DNA from: Streptomyces longisporoflavus
GTDB lineage: Bacteria; Actinomycetota; Actinomycetes; Streptomycetales; Streptomycetaceae
Assembly (NCBI RefSeq): GCF_014649775.1
Contig: NZ_BMTR01000002.1
Span: 310,001 to 374,000, forward strand
Length of the DNA: 64,000 bases
Reading direction: 5' to 3'
The position numbers and the translations under genes are program-made. The notes below the pieces were generated by a model. It searched no databases, had not been told where the DNA came from, and saw nothing but the letters and a program-made list of their open reading frames with translations. Position 1 is the first letter of the stretch. Every line of letters starts with the position of its first letter. This document shows positions 9,624 through 18,362 of the stretch, one piece after another.

Positions 9624-9644
9624 CGCCCCCAAAGCATAGCTGAG

Positions 9645-9669
9645 CGTCTATATAGACGATCATCGTTAT
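9645..9669. promoter_or_regulatory. Dyad-symmetric site between arsR and pstS
   Basis: A perfect 14-nt palindrome CGTCTATATAGACG (9645-9658) overlaps a second imperfect dyad, ATAGACGAT-C-ATCGTTAT (9652-9669). The site is AT-rich relative to its surroundings and lies about 20 bp beyond the PHO box and about 95 bp after the arsR stop. It resembles an operator of an ArsR/SmtB- or TetR-type dimer. Which protein binds it is unknown. Confidence 0.5.
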
Positions 9670-9764
9670 GTGAATGCAGGCCCCCTGCATCGAACTCCGG
9701 TGACACGCGGGGCAGTTGCCGACAGCCGGGACCCGGCACCAAGCGGAACCTGACATGACGTCAG

Positions 9765-10145
9765 TCAGCCCTCAGCACGGGCGGGCGCGCGCAAGATTTC
9801 CCGCACCACCCGCAAGCCCTCCGGATCCGCGGAATACCAGACCCACGTCCCGCGCCGCTCGCGGGCGAGCAGACCGGCCTCGTTCATGGTCTTCAGGTGA
9901 TGACTGACCGTCGGCTGCCGCAGCCCGAGCCGCTCGGTCAGCTCACCCACGCACGCCTCGCCGCAGGGAGCCGTCTGGATCAGATGCAGCAGTTGCAGGC
10001 GGGTGGGATCCGCGATCGCCTTGAGCACGCGCGCGACGCGTTCCGCGTGGTCACGCTCCATCAGCGGCTCACCGAGGACGGCCGGGACGCGGCCCGCTCG
10101 CTCCCGCTCACCCGCCGGTTCGGGATCTTCTACAGAGACGGCCAT
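9765..10145 (-). CDS. ArsR/SmtB family metalloregulator-type repressor
   Basis: About 126 aa. The winged helix is clear: AERVARVLKAIADPTRLQLL, then helices with LTERLGLRQPTVSHHLKTMN as recognition region and an ARERRGTWVWYSA wing. A Cys pair is present in the APCGEACVGELTERL segment, a position where arsenic/metal-sensing ArsR proteins carry Cys (ELCVCDL-type), so arsenite or metal sensing is plausible. The N-terminus (about 30 residues) is disordered. ATG 10145 is used; a GTG at 10151 is also possible. A TACATAGT-like -10 just upstream suggests a leaderless or nearly leaderless transcript. The pst operon downstream also imports arsenate, which makes the neighbourhood suggestive. Confidence 0.88.
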   Translation of the reverse strand: MAVSVEDPEPAGERERAGRVPAVLGEPLMERDHAERVARVLKAIADPTRLQLLHLIQTAPCGEACVGELTERLGLRQPTVSHHLKTMNEAGLLARERRGTWVWYSADPEGLRVVREILRAPARAEG

Positions 10146-10194
10146 CCGCACAGACTATGTACAGCGTCCGGGCCACCCCGCGTTACCCCGGAAT

Positions 10195-10992
10195 TCACCG
10201 GTACACCTCCGCGGGACGCGAGCGGCCGACATCGCGGACGATCTCCAGGCCGAGGACGCGGTCGAAGTAGGCGAACGTCTCGAACTTGGCGCCGCCCGGT
10301 ACGCCGGCGGCCTTCTCCAGGTCGTCGAGGAGCCGCAGCACGGCCGGGGTGTCCAGACCGTTCTCCAGGGCGGCCGTGGCCTCTCGCACGAACTCGGCGG
10401 GCATCGCCCTGGACGGCTCGTCCGCCCAGGCAGCCACTTTCGCGCGCCAGTCGGCCAGCTTCTCGCCTCCGGCGCCGAGGGCTTTCCCGCTGACGTCGAC
10501 GGGTGCGTGGTGCGCGTGCCCCAGCAGGAGCAGCCGCAGGGCGAGCGGATCCGGGGCGGCGCCCTGACCCGTGCCCTGATCCATCCCCTGGCCCGTGTCC
10601 TGGTCCGTGTCCCGGCTGCTCGTGTCCCGGTGCGCGCCTCCCCCTGTGACGGCTTCGCCGATCTGCAGGGACATGCCGCCCTTGCCTTCGTACGTCCGGC
10701 TGGTGAGGTGCACGCCCGGCGGGCCACCGAGGGCTTCGGTGAGCTCGTCCGGGGTGCCGTGGGCGTCGGCCGGACGGATACCGGCGGCATCGGCTGCGGC
10801 CGATGCCGGGCACGTCCAGCCGACGAGCACGGTCCGGCCGCGCAGTTCCATGACGCGGGCCAGGACGTCCGCGACGAGAAGCACGCGCAGACCCGTCAGG
10901 TCGTCCGGGTCGTCCGGATCGTCGGCCGACGACGCGTGGGCGCACATCCGCAGCGGTCCGAACCCGGCCAGATCATCGACGATGCTCAGCAC
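10195..10992 (-). CDS. Compact cysteinyl-tRNA synthetase/MshC-like protein lacking catalytic signatures
   Basis: 265 aa, GTG start. Segments line up with the CysRS/MshC fold. An N-terminal strand (LRMCAHASS) is followed by LLVADVLARVMELRGRTVLV, resembling the CysRS helix after HIGH. The DPLALRLLLLGHAHHAPVDV block, then LADWRAKVAAWAD, resembles the MshC/CysRS stem-contact helices. FVREATAALENGLDTPAVLR resembles the DALR-type helix (normally DDLNTP). However, HIGH is missing, the KMSKS loop is replaced by YEGKGGMSLQIGE, and the central catalytic insert is much shorter. A Asp/Thr/Gly/Gln-rich repeat run (about residues 122-150) fills a loop. I infer a non-canonical or inactive synthetase-like protein. 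It sits upstream of arsR on the same strand. Confidence 0.65.
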   Translation of the reverse strand: MLSIVDDLAGFGPLRMCAHASSADDPDDPDDLTGLRVLLVADVLARVMELRGRTVLVGWTCPASAAADAAGIRPADAHGTPDELTEALGGPPGVHLTSRTYEGKGGMSLQIGEAVTGGGAHRDTSSRDTDQDTGQGMDQGTGQGAAPDPLALRLLLLGHAHHAPVDVSGKALGAGGEKLADWRAKVAAWADEPSRAMPAEFVREATAALENGLDTPAVLRLLDDLEKAAGVPGGAKFETFAYFDRVLGLEIVRDVGRSRPAEVYR

Positions 10993-11218
10993 ACCTCAGA
11001 GACTAGGCGCCCCGCCCCGGCCATGGCACCCGGCGGCAGCGGCCGGAAGGGCGACGCGTCCCGCCCGGTCCGGCTGCCGCCCCTCGCGTGTGCTTACGCC
11101 GGCCCGACCCCGGCGGCGGTCCCATGCGGTGCACCGCACGGCGGTTCGCCGCTCTCCGCACAACCCCGGCATGGGCGAGGCGGACGCCACGACGCTGACG
11201 GCCACGCCTGAGCAGCCC

Positions 11219-12631
11219 TCAGGCGTAACTGCGTTTGCCGCGCCGGTAGGCGATCTCCCCCAGTGCGATGTCCACGGCGAGGAAGGCCGCGAGCGGGATG
11301 CCGAGCAGCGGCACGTAGTAGCCGAGCACGGCGATCGCCGCCATCAGCGGCACGAGCACGTACGCCGGTACGTTCTGCCACGCCCCGCGCGGCATCGGAC
11401 GACCGAACGAACCGCCGCGCCCGCGCTGCCACCACATGCGGTACCCCCACACGATCATCAGGATCAGACCGAGGGCGAGTGCGGCGAGGACGATCTGGTT
11501 GCCGATCCCGAACAGCGTTCCGGTGTGCGCGTCGATGCCCCAGCGGGTCAGCTTGGCGAGCACGGGGTAGTCGGCGAACCTCAGCACTTCGGTCACCTCG
11601 CCGGTGGCCGGGTCGACGGCCACGGAGTCCTGCTTCTCGGGCCAGCTGCGCTGCACCTGCCGCACGACGTACGCGGACGACGCGTCGGCGGGCGGCACGA
11701 TCTCCACCGGATCGGAGAGCCCCTCGGCACGGGCCGACTTCAGGACTGCGTCGAGCCCGGCGTCGTCGCCTCCGGTGGAGCCGCCCGAGCCCCCTCCGCC
11801 GTGCCCCGCGTGCTCTCCGCCGCCGGCGGCGGTCGCCGCCAGCTCGGGCGTCGTCTGCCCGATGGCCTGGCGCAGGTCACCGACGCTCGCTCCGGCGTAC
11901 GTCGACCAGGTCAGACCCGTAGCCGACAGCAGGATCAGCCCGACGGCCGCCCAGGCACCCACCGAGCCGTGCAGTGAGAGCGTGCGCCGACGGCCGGTGG
12001 CCCCGCGCAGCTTTCGCCGGGAACGGCGGCGGCCGAACCACAGCACCAGGCCGCCGCCCGCGATCACCCACAGCCAGCTGGCGGCGAGTTCGCTGTAGAG
12101 CCGGCCGGTCTCCCCCAGGTGCAGATCCCGGTGGAGCTCGTCGATCCAGGTGCGCAGCGGCAGCGCGCCGGTGGAACCGTACTGTTCCAGGGCGCCGCGC
12201 ACTTCGCCGTTGTACGGGTTCACGAACACCGCGAGGGTGCGGTCGGCGTCCACGCCCGGCATCCCGGAAAGGAGCACGCGGGTCGTCGCGCCGTCCTCCG
12301 GGGAGGGCCGCACCGCGCTGATCGTGCCTCCGGGGTGTGCCTTGCGGGCCGCTGCCACCTGCCGCGAGATCGGCAGCTCTGTCTTGTTCTCGCCGACGGG
12401 GACGCGCAGTTCGTGGGAGTACACGATCTTCTCGGCCTGGTACGAGCAGGCGTACAGGAGCCCCGTGGTGGCGGCGACGAGTATGAAGGGTGCGATGAGC
12501 ACCCCGGCGTAGAAATGCAGGCGCAGCACGAGCGGACGCAGCGACGCCCATCCGGACCGTCCTGCGGAGGGCGGGGCACCCCGGGTCTCCTGCCCCTCGT
12601 CCGGGGCCAGAAGTGTGGGTTCGGCGGACAT
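11219..12631 (-). CDS. PepSY-associated TM domain membrane protein
   Basis: 470 aa. After an N-terminal cytoplasmic segment it has the PepSY-TM pattern: a first span (LHFYAGVLIAPFILVAATTG), a PepSY-type extracytoplasmic region with VFVNPYNGEV, an HRDLHLG motif before the second span, a third span (WAAVGLILLSATGLTWSTYA), a second extracellular region with a His/Gly-rich linker (GGGEHAGHGGGGSGG) and another PepSY element (VAVDPATGEV), then HTGTLFG and further spans at the C-terminus. Such proteins are often linked to metal (iron, copper) handling. ATG 12631 has AGGAGAG upstream. It is divergent from the Cys-rich gene at 12952, so the 320-bp spacer (12632-12951) probably holds both promoters; it contains a TTCCCG-N8-CGGGAA dyad at 12710-12729. 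Confidence 0.88.
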   Translation of the reverse strand: MSAEPTLLAPDEGQETRGAPPSAGRSGWASLRPLVLRLHFYAGVLIAPFILVAATTGLLYACSYQAEKIVYSHELRVPVGENKTELPISRQVAAARKAHPGGTISAVRPSPEDGATTRVLLSGMPGVDADRTLAVFVNPYNGEVRGALEQYGSTGALPLRTWIDELHRDLHLGETGRLYSELAASWLWVIAGGGLVLWFGRRRSRRKLRGATGRRRTLSLHGSVGAWAAVGLILLSATGLTWSTYAGASVGDLRQAIGQTTPELAATAAGGGEHAGHGGGGSGGSTGGDDAGLDAVLKSARAEGLSDPVEIVPPADASSAYVVRQVQRSWPEKQDSVAVDPATGEVTEVLRFADYPVLAKLTRWGIDAHTGTLFGIGNQIVLAALALGLILMIVWGYRMWWQRGRGGSFGRPMPRGAWQNVPAYVLVPLMAAIAVLGYYVPLLGIPLAAFLAVDIALGEIAYRRGKRSYA

Positions 12632-12951
12632 GAGCTGCTCTCCTGGATGAAGGGTGGCGCGAATGCGCCGTTGGGGACGGAGCAGGAGTCGGCCGAAGGG
12701 GCGCGAAAGTTCCCGGCGGATCACGGGAATTGCGTGACGCGCGCCACATCGGCGGGCGCGGGAGGCCGGCTCCTCGGGCAGCCCCCGCCGTAGGGCGGGA
12801 CCGCCGCTGCGACGCAGGACCGTGCCCGCCGCGATTGGCGTACCCGCGCCCTTCACCGGCGGCAGGGGCGGGACTAGCGTCGGAAGACCGGGACACCTCA
12901 GGGCCGGGAGACACCGGGACCGGGGCCCCACAAGACTCCGTTGGAGACGTG

Positions 12952-13362
12952 ATGCTCCAGACACGCGAGTTGTTCGACAGCCTTGCCTCTCGTACCGATC
13001 ATGTCGACAACCAGACCCTCGCCACCGCCGCCGACGCCCTGTCCGCATGCGAGCAGGCCGTCACCGCCTGCGCGGTCGGCATGCTCGCCGGGAAGGAGGC
13101 CGATGAACTGCGGGACGCCGTCAACCGCGACCTGAACTGTTCCGACGTGGCCTGCGCCACCCGGCGGGTCCTGATACGCGGCACGGGCGCCGATCACGGG
13201 CTGCTGGCCGCGCAGTTGCAGGCCTGCGTGATGGCCTGCGACGACAGCCACGAGCTGTGTGCCCGGCACGCGCCGCGACACGAGCACTGCCGTCTCTGCT
13301 CCGAGGCCACCGAACGCGCGGCCGCCGCCTGCCGCGAGGTCATACGGCGCCTGCGGGCCTGA
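12952..13362 (+). CDS. Four-helix-bundle Cys-rich copper-binding-type protein (DUF326 family)
   Basis: 136 aa with about 13 Cys residues spaced along helices: CEQAVTACAVG, CSDVACATR, CVMACDDSHELCARHAPRHE and CRLCSEATERAAAACREV. This matches the DUF326/copper-storage-protein style, where Cys residues line the inside of a four-helix bundle. There is no signal peptide, so it is likely cytosolic. The ATG follows a GGAGA site; a GTG one codon earlier is possible. Divergent transcription from a PepSY membrane protein with a His-rich loop supports a metal, probably copper, role. Binding itself is not shown by sequence. Confidence 0.82.
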   Translation: MLQTRELFDSLASRTDHVDNQTLATAADALSACEQAVTACAVGMLAGKEADELRDAVNRDLNCSDVACATRRVLIRGTGADHGLLAAQLQACVMACDDSHELCARHAPRHEHCRLCSEATERAAAACREVIRRLRA

Positions 13363-13433
13363 GGGCACGCCCGAAGGTCCTCCGCTCACCCACACGGTTC
13401 GCACCGCGTACGCCGATCCGGCAAACTGCCCCG

Positions 13434-13709
13434 ATGGACTATGAGTTCTGGAACGACATCCACCGACGCGGCGGCATCCCCGCGGTCAAGAGCGCCCTGT
13501 CGGAGCTGGCGGAAAGCGGTTCGGCTCAGGACGTGGACGCCGCGATGGACCTGGCCTGCCAGGTCATCGCCGACGACACCGCCCGCCTCCAGGCGCGGGC
13601 CGACCAGGCCGAGGCCAGGCTGCGGATGCTGACCGACGAGGCCCGCGAGGTCGGGCGGCAGGTCGATGCGCACGCCGCCGAGGGGCCCGCCCGGCCGCCA
13701 CGTGAGTGA
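13434..13709 (+). CDS. Small hypothetical coiled-coil protein
   Basis: 91 aa, mostly helical. It starts DYEFWNDIHRRGGIPAVKSA, and the second half is a charged coiled-coil-like helix (LQARADQAEARLRMLTDEAR). No family recognised. The ATG lies about 70 bp after the DUF326 gene. It converges on the next gene with a 3-bp gap. Coding is supported by codon bias and a regular heptad-like pattern. Confidence 0.6.
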   Translation: MDYEFWNDIHRRGGIPAVKSALSELAESGSAQDVDAAMDLACQVIADDTARLQARADQAEARLRMLTDEAREVGRQVDAHAAEGPARPPRE

Positions 13710-13712
13710 CCC

Positions 13713-14342
13713 TCAGCGTCGGACCAGGCGGGCGTGAGCGGCCGTCGCGGAACCGATCAGTTCGGACACCCGGTAGCCGTCGACGCCCTCGGCCACGTTG
13801 TCGAGCAGTCGCTCGCCGCTGCCGACCAGCAGCGGGACGACGACCAGGTGCAGCTCGTCGATCAGCCTCGCGCGCAGGTACTGCTGGATGGTGGCCGCGC
13901 CTCCTGCGATGCGTACGTCCCGGCCGTCCGCCGCCTCGAAGGCCCGCGCGAGGACGGTCTCGACGGGCTCGTCGGTGAAGTGGAAGGTCGTCCCGCCGTC
14001 CATCGGGATGGCGGGCCGCAGGTGGTGGGTCTGAACGAACACGTCGTGGTGGTAGGGCGGGTTCTCTCCCCAATAGCCCCGCCACGACTCGTCCTGCCAC
14101 GGCCCGCGCTGCGGCCCGAACATGTTGCGGCCCATGATGGTGGCGCCGATGTTCTCCTCGCTGCGCTCGATCTGCTCGACGTCGATCCCCGTCTTGCCTG
14201 CGGCGCGCTCGCGCATCGCTGCGACCATCCAGTCGTGCAGCCCCTCGATGTTGTCCCCGAAGGGCTCCTCCAGACGCTGGTGGGGTCCGGCCGCGAAACC
14301 GTCCAGCGAGACGGTGACGTTGTGCACGCGTACCTTCGGCAT
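13713..14342 (-). CDS. Dihydrofolate reductase family protein
   Basis: 209 aa with the RibD/DHFR C-terminal fold. It opens VRVHNVTVSLDGFAAGP (the typical S-L-D-G-F strand), has IMGRNMFGP in the NADPH-binding region, and DVRIAGGAATIQQYLRARLI followed by DELHLVVVPLLVGSGERLLD near the C-terminus. Members are NADPH-dependent reductases of unknown substrate. The ATG at 14342 has GAGGAGA upstream. It is a distant paralogue of the protein at 30133-30753. Confidence 0.88.
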   Translation of the reverse strand: MPKVRVHNVTVSLDGFAAGPHQRLEEPFGDNIEGLHDWMVAAMRERAAGKTGIDVEQIERSEENIGATIMGRNMFGPQRGPWQDESWRGYWGENPPYHHDVFVQTHHLRPAIPMDGGTTFHFTDEPVETVLARAFEAADGRDVRIAGGAATIQQYLRARLIDELHLVVVPLLVGSGERLLDNVAEGVDGYRVSELIGSATAAHARLVRR

Positions 14343-14445
14343 GATCTCTCCTCCTCGGTGTCCGCTCTGCATCATTGCGTCGAACGAACCACGACCGCAT
14401 CGACACGCGCGCGGCACAACTCCCGCGGTGCGGCGCTTCGGCGTA

Positions 14446-15510
14446 CTACAGGAGGGACTCGATGCCGTGTCGCCGCTCTCCCATGACCTGCCTGCAGTTG
14501 GCTGCCTCGGCAGCCGGCCCGAAGACGTCCGGGGTGCGCCGCGCCGCCACCGCCGCCGCGGTGTCGGCGGCCACGAGGTCGGCGTTGATCGCTGCCGCTG
14601 CCGTCATGCCCGAGGCCGCGGCGACCATGACTCCGGCCATGAGGTCGGTGACGTTGCCCGCGACCCAGACGCCTTCGGTCCCCGTGAACCCGCTCGCGTC
14701 CGACGCCACGTAACTGCCCACGCCCATCGGATGGTCCACGCGCGCGAGGCCGAGCGCGGCCGGCACGGTGCCGCGCGCCTCGAAGCGCGGCGCCACGGCC
14801 AGTGCCCGTACCGGAATGCGCGTGCCCGAGGCCAGCCGAACGCCGCAGAGCCTGTCCTCCCGCACATCGAGCCCGGTCACCTCGCCGTCGACCACCGCGA
14901 TGCCACGAGCGGCGAGTTGCTCCCACTGTTCCTCGGTCAGCTCACCCGCGGTGTGCAGAAAGACCGTCACCCGCGACGACCACTGCCGGAAAAGCAGCGC
15001 CTGGTGTACGGCCGCCGGGCCGGTGGCGAGAATGCCGATCGGCTCGTCGCGCACTTCCCAGCCGTGGCAGTACGGGCAGTGCAGGACGTCGCGGCCCCAC
15101 CGCTCGCGTACGCCGGGAACATCGGGCAGTTCGTCGACGAGCCCGGTCGTGACGAGCAGGCGCCGCGCGACGTGGCTGCGGCCGGCCGCGGTGTCCACGA
15201 CGAAGCGCCCGTCGGCTCGGCGCACTCCTGTGACCCGGTCCGACACGATCCGCCCGCCGTAGCCGGCGATCTCCTCCCTGCCGATGCGCAGCAGCTCGCC
15301 CGGCGCGAGTCCCTCGCGGGAGAGGAACCCGTGCACCCCGTCGGCGGGAGCGTTGCGCGGCTCCCCGGAGTCGACCACAAGGACGGAACGCCTGGCCCTG
15401 GCCAGGGTCAGCGCCCCCGAGAGCCCGGCGGCGCCACCCCCGACCACCAGGACGTCCACGGTCGTGTCGGCAGCGTCGTCGCGCTCGGTCATTCCAGTCA
15501 TGTCAGTCAT
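14446..15510 (-). CDS. Thioredoxin-reductase-like NAD(P)/FAD-dependent oxidoreductase
   Basis: 354 aa. The FAD-binding motif VVGGGAAGLSGALTLARA is near the N-terminus. The NAD-domain strand IGILATGPAAV is degenerate compared with GxGxxA. The C-terminal motif GTEGVWVAGNVTDL matches the FAD-binding GxFAAGD-type sequence, with Asn in place of the Asp position. A CPYCHG motif at the usual TrxR CxxC position suggests redox-active cysteines. Such stand-alone proteins oxidise or reduce small dithiols or unknown thiols. Start at MTDMTG (15510) gives the usual N-terminus. Confidence 0.88.
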   Translation of the reverse strand: MTDMTGMTERDDAADTTVDVLVVGGGAAGLSGALTLARARRSVLVVDSGEPRNAPADGVHGFLSREGLAPGELLRIGREEIAGYGGRIVSDRVTGVRRADGRFVVDTAAGRSHVARRLLVTTGLVDELPDVPGVRERWGRDVLHCPYCHGWEVRDEPIGILATGPAAVHQALLFRQWSSRVTVFLHTAGELTEEQWEQLAARGIAVVDGEVTGLDVREDRLCGVRLASGTRIPVRALAVAPRFEARGTVPAALGLARVDHPMGVGSYVASDASGFTGTEGVWVAGNVTDLMAGVMVAAASGMTAAAAINADLVAADTAAAVAARRTPDVFGPAAEAANCRQVMGERRHGIESLL

Positions 15511-15717
15511 GCGGCCACCGTGCGCCCGCCGCCCTGACAGCGGCAATCTTTCTTGCCGGTCCAGCAACTTCCGAATTCACCGGTCGGCCAATGCCTCGTC
15601 CTCAAGGGGGCGTGTCATCACGTCGCACCGCGCGGCGGTGATCACCTGTAGCGGGCCGAGTACATTGACGACGGCCGCTGCGCATGCTCCCGAGGCGCCA
15701 TCCGAATGTGAGGATCC

Positions 15718-17841
15718 ATGCCGGTGATTTCCTTCGCCCCTGAGACCGGGGTCTGGCTGCTCCGTACTCCGCACACGTCCTACGCACTGTGGATCGACGA
15801 GACCGGAGCCCCCTGCCACCTCGCGTGGGGGCCCCGGCTGACCCTGGACGAGGCGCAGGAGCTCGCCATCGCCCCTCCCCCGCCCCTCAGCAGTTTCGAG
15901 GGGCGGCCACCGGTCGGCGAGGAACTGCCCGTGGACGGCGGGGCGCGGTACGGAACCCCCTCGCTGCAAGTGCGCTTCGCCGACGGCACCCGCGCCTTCG
16001 AATGGGAAGCCGCGGGACACCGCGTCCATGAGCCGGCGCCGGGCTCGACCGAGCTTGCCCTGGAGTTCCGCGACCGCCACTACCCCCTCCAGGTCACCCT
16101 CCACTACCGCGTCCACGACGACAGCGACGTCATCGAGCGCTGGACCGTGCTGCGCAACACCGGCGAGGACCCGGTGACGCTGCTGCGGGCCGACTCCGCC
16201 GCGTGGACGCTTCCCGCCCGGGACGACTACCGGCTCAGCCATGTCACGGGCCAGTGGGCCGCCGAAACCCAACTGCACCGCGAACGACTGCCGTTCGGCG
16301 AGACGGTGCTCACCAGCCGCAGGGGCATCACCAGCCATGACGCCAACCCCTGGGTGATGCTCGACGCGGGTGACGCCGACGAGGACCACGGGCAGGTGTG
16401 GAGCGCGGCCCTGGCCTGGAGCGGCAGCTGGCGCGTCACCGTGCAGCGCACCCCCGACGGCCGGGCGGGATTCACCGGCGGCGCCGGCCGCGACGGCATG
16501 ACCCAACCCCTGGAGCCGGGCGCGGAGTTCACGACTCCGTGCCACGCCGGTCTCTACACACGCGGCGGCTTCGGCGCCACCAGCCGCGCCTGGCACGCAT
16601 ACATCCTCGCCCATGTGCTGCCCCACCCCGACGAGACACGGCCGGTGCTCTACAACTCCTGGGAGGCCACCGGGTTCGATGTCGACGAGGCGGGCCAGAT
16701 GGCGCTGGCGGCCCGGGCGGCGGCGCTCGGCGCGGAGCTCTACGTCATGGACGACGGCTGGTTCGGCGCGCACCGCCGCGAAGGCTCGGGGCTCGGCGAC
16801 TGGACGCCGTCCCCGACCCGCTTCCCCGACGGGCTCGCGCCACTGGTGCGCGAGGTGCGCCGGCTCGGGATGCGCTTCGGCCTGTGGGTGGAGCCCGAGA
16901 GCGTCAGCCCGGACAGCGATCTCTACCGTCGCCACCCGGAGTGGGTCCTGCACTTCCCGCACCGCACCCGCACCGAACTGCGCAGGCAGCTAGTGCTGAA
17001 CTTCGCCCGCCCCGACGTCGCGGACTGGGCCTACGGGTGGCTGACCCGCCTGGTCGCCGACCACGGCATCGACTTCCTCAAGTGGGACATGAACCGCCCG
17101 TTCAGCGAGGCGGGCCGGCCCGATCAGGCGGACGGCGCGGACCGCCTGGAGACGGCGTACGTGCACAACCTCTACGGCGTCATCGACCGGCTCCGCGCCG
17201 ACCACCCCGGCCTGCGGATCGAGGCGTGCAGCGGCGGGGGCGGCCGGGTCGACCCGGGCATCCTCGCCCGTACCGACCAGGCGTGGACCTCGGACAACAC
17301 CGACGCCGCGGACCGCGTCCTCATCCAGCACGGCTACGGCCAGATCTACCCGTCCCGGACGATGGCCGCCTGGGTCACCGACGTACCCAACCAGCTCACC
17401 GGCCGTTCGGTGCCGCTGCGCTTCCGCTTCCATGTCGCGATGGCCGGGGTGCTGGGGGTCGGCGGTGATCTGTCCCGGTGGACGGACGACGAACTGGCCG
17501 AGGGAGCAGACCTCGTCGCCCAGTACAAGAGGGTGCGCCACCTCGTGCAGCACGGGATACTGCACCGGCCGCGCGGCCCGGTCGACGACGGCCCCGCCGC
17601 GGTGCAGTACACGGCCACGGACGGCAGCGAGGCCCTGCTCCTGGTCTGGCGGCGCTCCCCGCGCCACGGCTCCCCGCACCCCGTACTGCGCCTGCAAGGT
17701 CTCGATCCCGACGCCCGTTACCGTGACGCCCGCACGGGCACGGTGCATTCGGCGACCGTGCTCGGCGAGTACGGCCTGCGGCCCGAGCTGCCGCCGGGCG
17801 ACTGGGCGAGCACAGCGGTGCATCTGGCGCGCCTGCCCTGA
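15718..17841 (+). CDS. Alpha-galactosidase, glycoside hydrolase family 36
   Basis: 707 aa, normal for GH36. It has an N-terminal beta-sandwich domain (about 1-320), then the (beta/alpha)8 barrel with YVMDDGWFGAHRREGSGLGD, FGLWVEPESVSPDSDLYRRH and the nucleophile region FLKWDMNRPF (Asp nucleophile). IEACSGGGGRVDPGILARTD and TSDNTDAADR follow, the latter carrying the acid/base Asp, and a C-terminal beta domain ends the protein. It hydrolyses terminal alpha-galactosides (melibiose, raffinose type). There is no signal peptide, so it is cytoplasmic. It is monocistronic, with no sugar transporter adjacent. Confidence 0.95.
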   Translation: MPVISFAPETGVWLLRTPHTSYALWIDETGAPCHLAWGPRLTLDEAQELAIAPPPPLSSFEGRPPVGEELPVDGGARYGTPSLQVRFADGTRAFEWEAAGHRVHEPAPGSTELALEFRDRHYPLQVTLHYRVHDDSDVIERWTVLRNTGEDPVTLLRADSAAWTLPARDDYRLSHVTGQWAAETQLHRERLPFGETVLTSRRGITSHDANPWVMLDAGDADEDHGQVWSAALAWSGSWRVTVQRTPDGRAGFTGGAGRDGMTQPLEPGAEFTTPCHAGLYTRGGFGATSRAWHAYILAHVLPHPDETRPVLYNSWEATGFDVDEAGQMALAARAAALGAELYVMDDGWFGAHRREGSGLGDWTPSPTRFPDGLAPLVREVRRLGMRFGLWVEPESVSPDSDLYRRHPEWVLHFPHRTRTELRRQLVLNFARPDVADWAYGWLTRLVADHGIDFLKWDMNRPFSEAGRPDQADGADRLETAYVHNLYGVIDRLRADHPGLRIEACSGGGGRVDPGILARTDQAWTSDNTDAADRVLIQHGYGQIYPSRTMAAWVTDVPNQLTGRSVPLRFRFHVAMAGVLGVGGDLSRWTDDELAEGADLVAQYKRVRHLVQHGILHRPRGPVDDGPAAVQYTATDGSEALLLVWRRSPRHGSPHPVLRLQGLDPDARYRDARTGTVHSATVLGEYGLRPELPPGDWASTAVHLARLP

Positions 17842-18011
17842 CCCGACGGCGCGCCCTCTTCCTCGTCCGGCGAACTCGCGTGCCGTGTCGGGCAGTTGCC
17901 AACCGGGTAGTACAAAGAGGGGCTGCGCACACAGGACAGGGCTCACGGCGTGACGCCGGGTGGCACCGTCACAGTGCGCGGAACACGGCGCGCATGCATC
18001 GGGGGGACCGA

Positions 18012-18359
18012 GTGGCACGTGAACCACGACGACTGACGCTGACCGACGCCATCGAGTCGCTGCGCAAGGACTTGACGGCCGCGCAGCAGCAGGGCATCGG
18101 CAAGACCGTCGGATTCTCCGTCGACGGCATCAGCGTCGAGCTGGACGTACAGGCAGAAGAGAGCGACACCGCCGAGGGCGGCGTCTCGTGGTACGTGACC
18201 GCGAAACGCGGGCGCGGCAGCATCAGGCGCACCGGGACCCGCCTGGTCGTCACGCTGAAGCCCCGCGGCGCGCTGAACGTCGGCGATCGCGTCGAGCGGC
18301 CCCGCAACGCCCCGCCGCCTCGCCCGCCGGGGCCCGCGGCTCCCGGCGCGGGAGAGTGA
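18012..18359 (+). CDS. Trypsin-co-occurring domain (trypco2) protein
   Basis: 115 aa. The segment RLTLTDAIESLRKDLTAAQQ followed by GFSVDGISVELDVQAE matches the trypco2 family: an N-terminal helix, then beta strands, with a Pro-rich tail. The family is defined by genes that neighbour trypsin-like proteases of conflict systems. Here a trypsin-VMAP gene starts 3 bp downstream. GTG 18012 was chosen (GGGGGGA upstream); ATG 17994 is in frame. It is the first gene of a four-gene operon and may act as adaptor or zymogen-like regulator of the protease. That role is inference from co-occurrence only. Confidence 0.8.
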   Translation: MAREPRRLTLTDAIESLRKDLTAAQQQGIGKTVGFSVDGISVELDVQAEESDTAEGGVSWYVTAKRGRGSIRRTGTRLVVTLKPRGALNVGDRVERPRNAPPPRPPGPAAPGAGE

Positions 18360-18362
18360 TGC

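Noticed and set aside
12710..12729. TTCCCG-N8-CGGGAA dyad as a definite copper-regulator operator
   Set aside because: It does not match known CsoR or CueR sites closely, and a 6-bp GC-rich dyad can arise by chance; kept only as a note in the spacer description.
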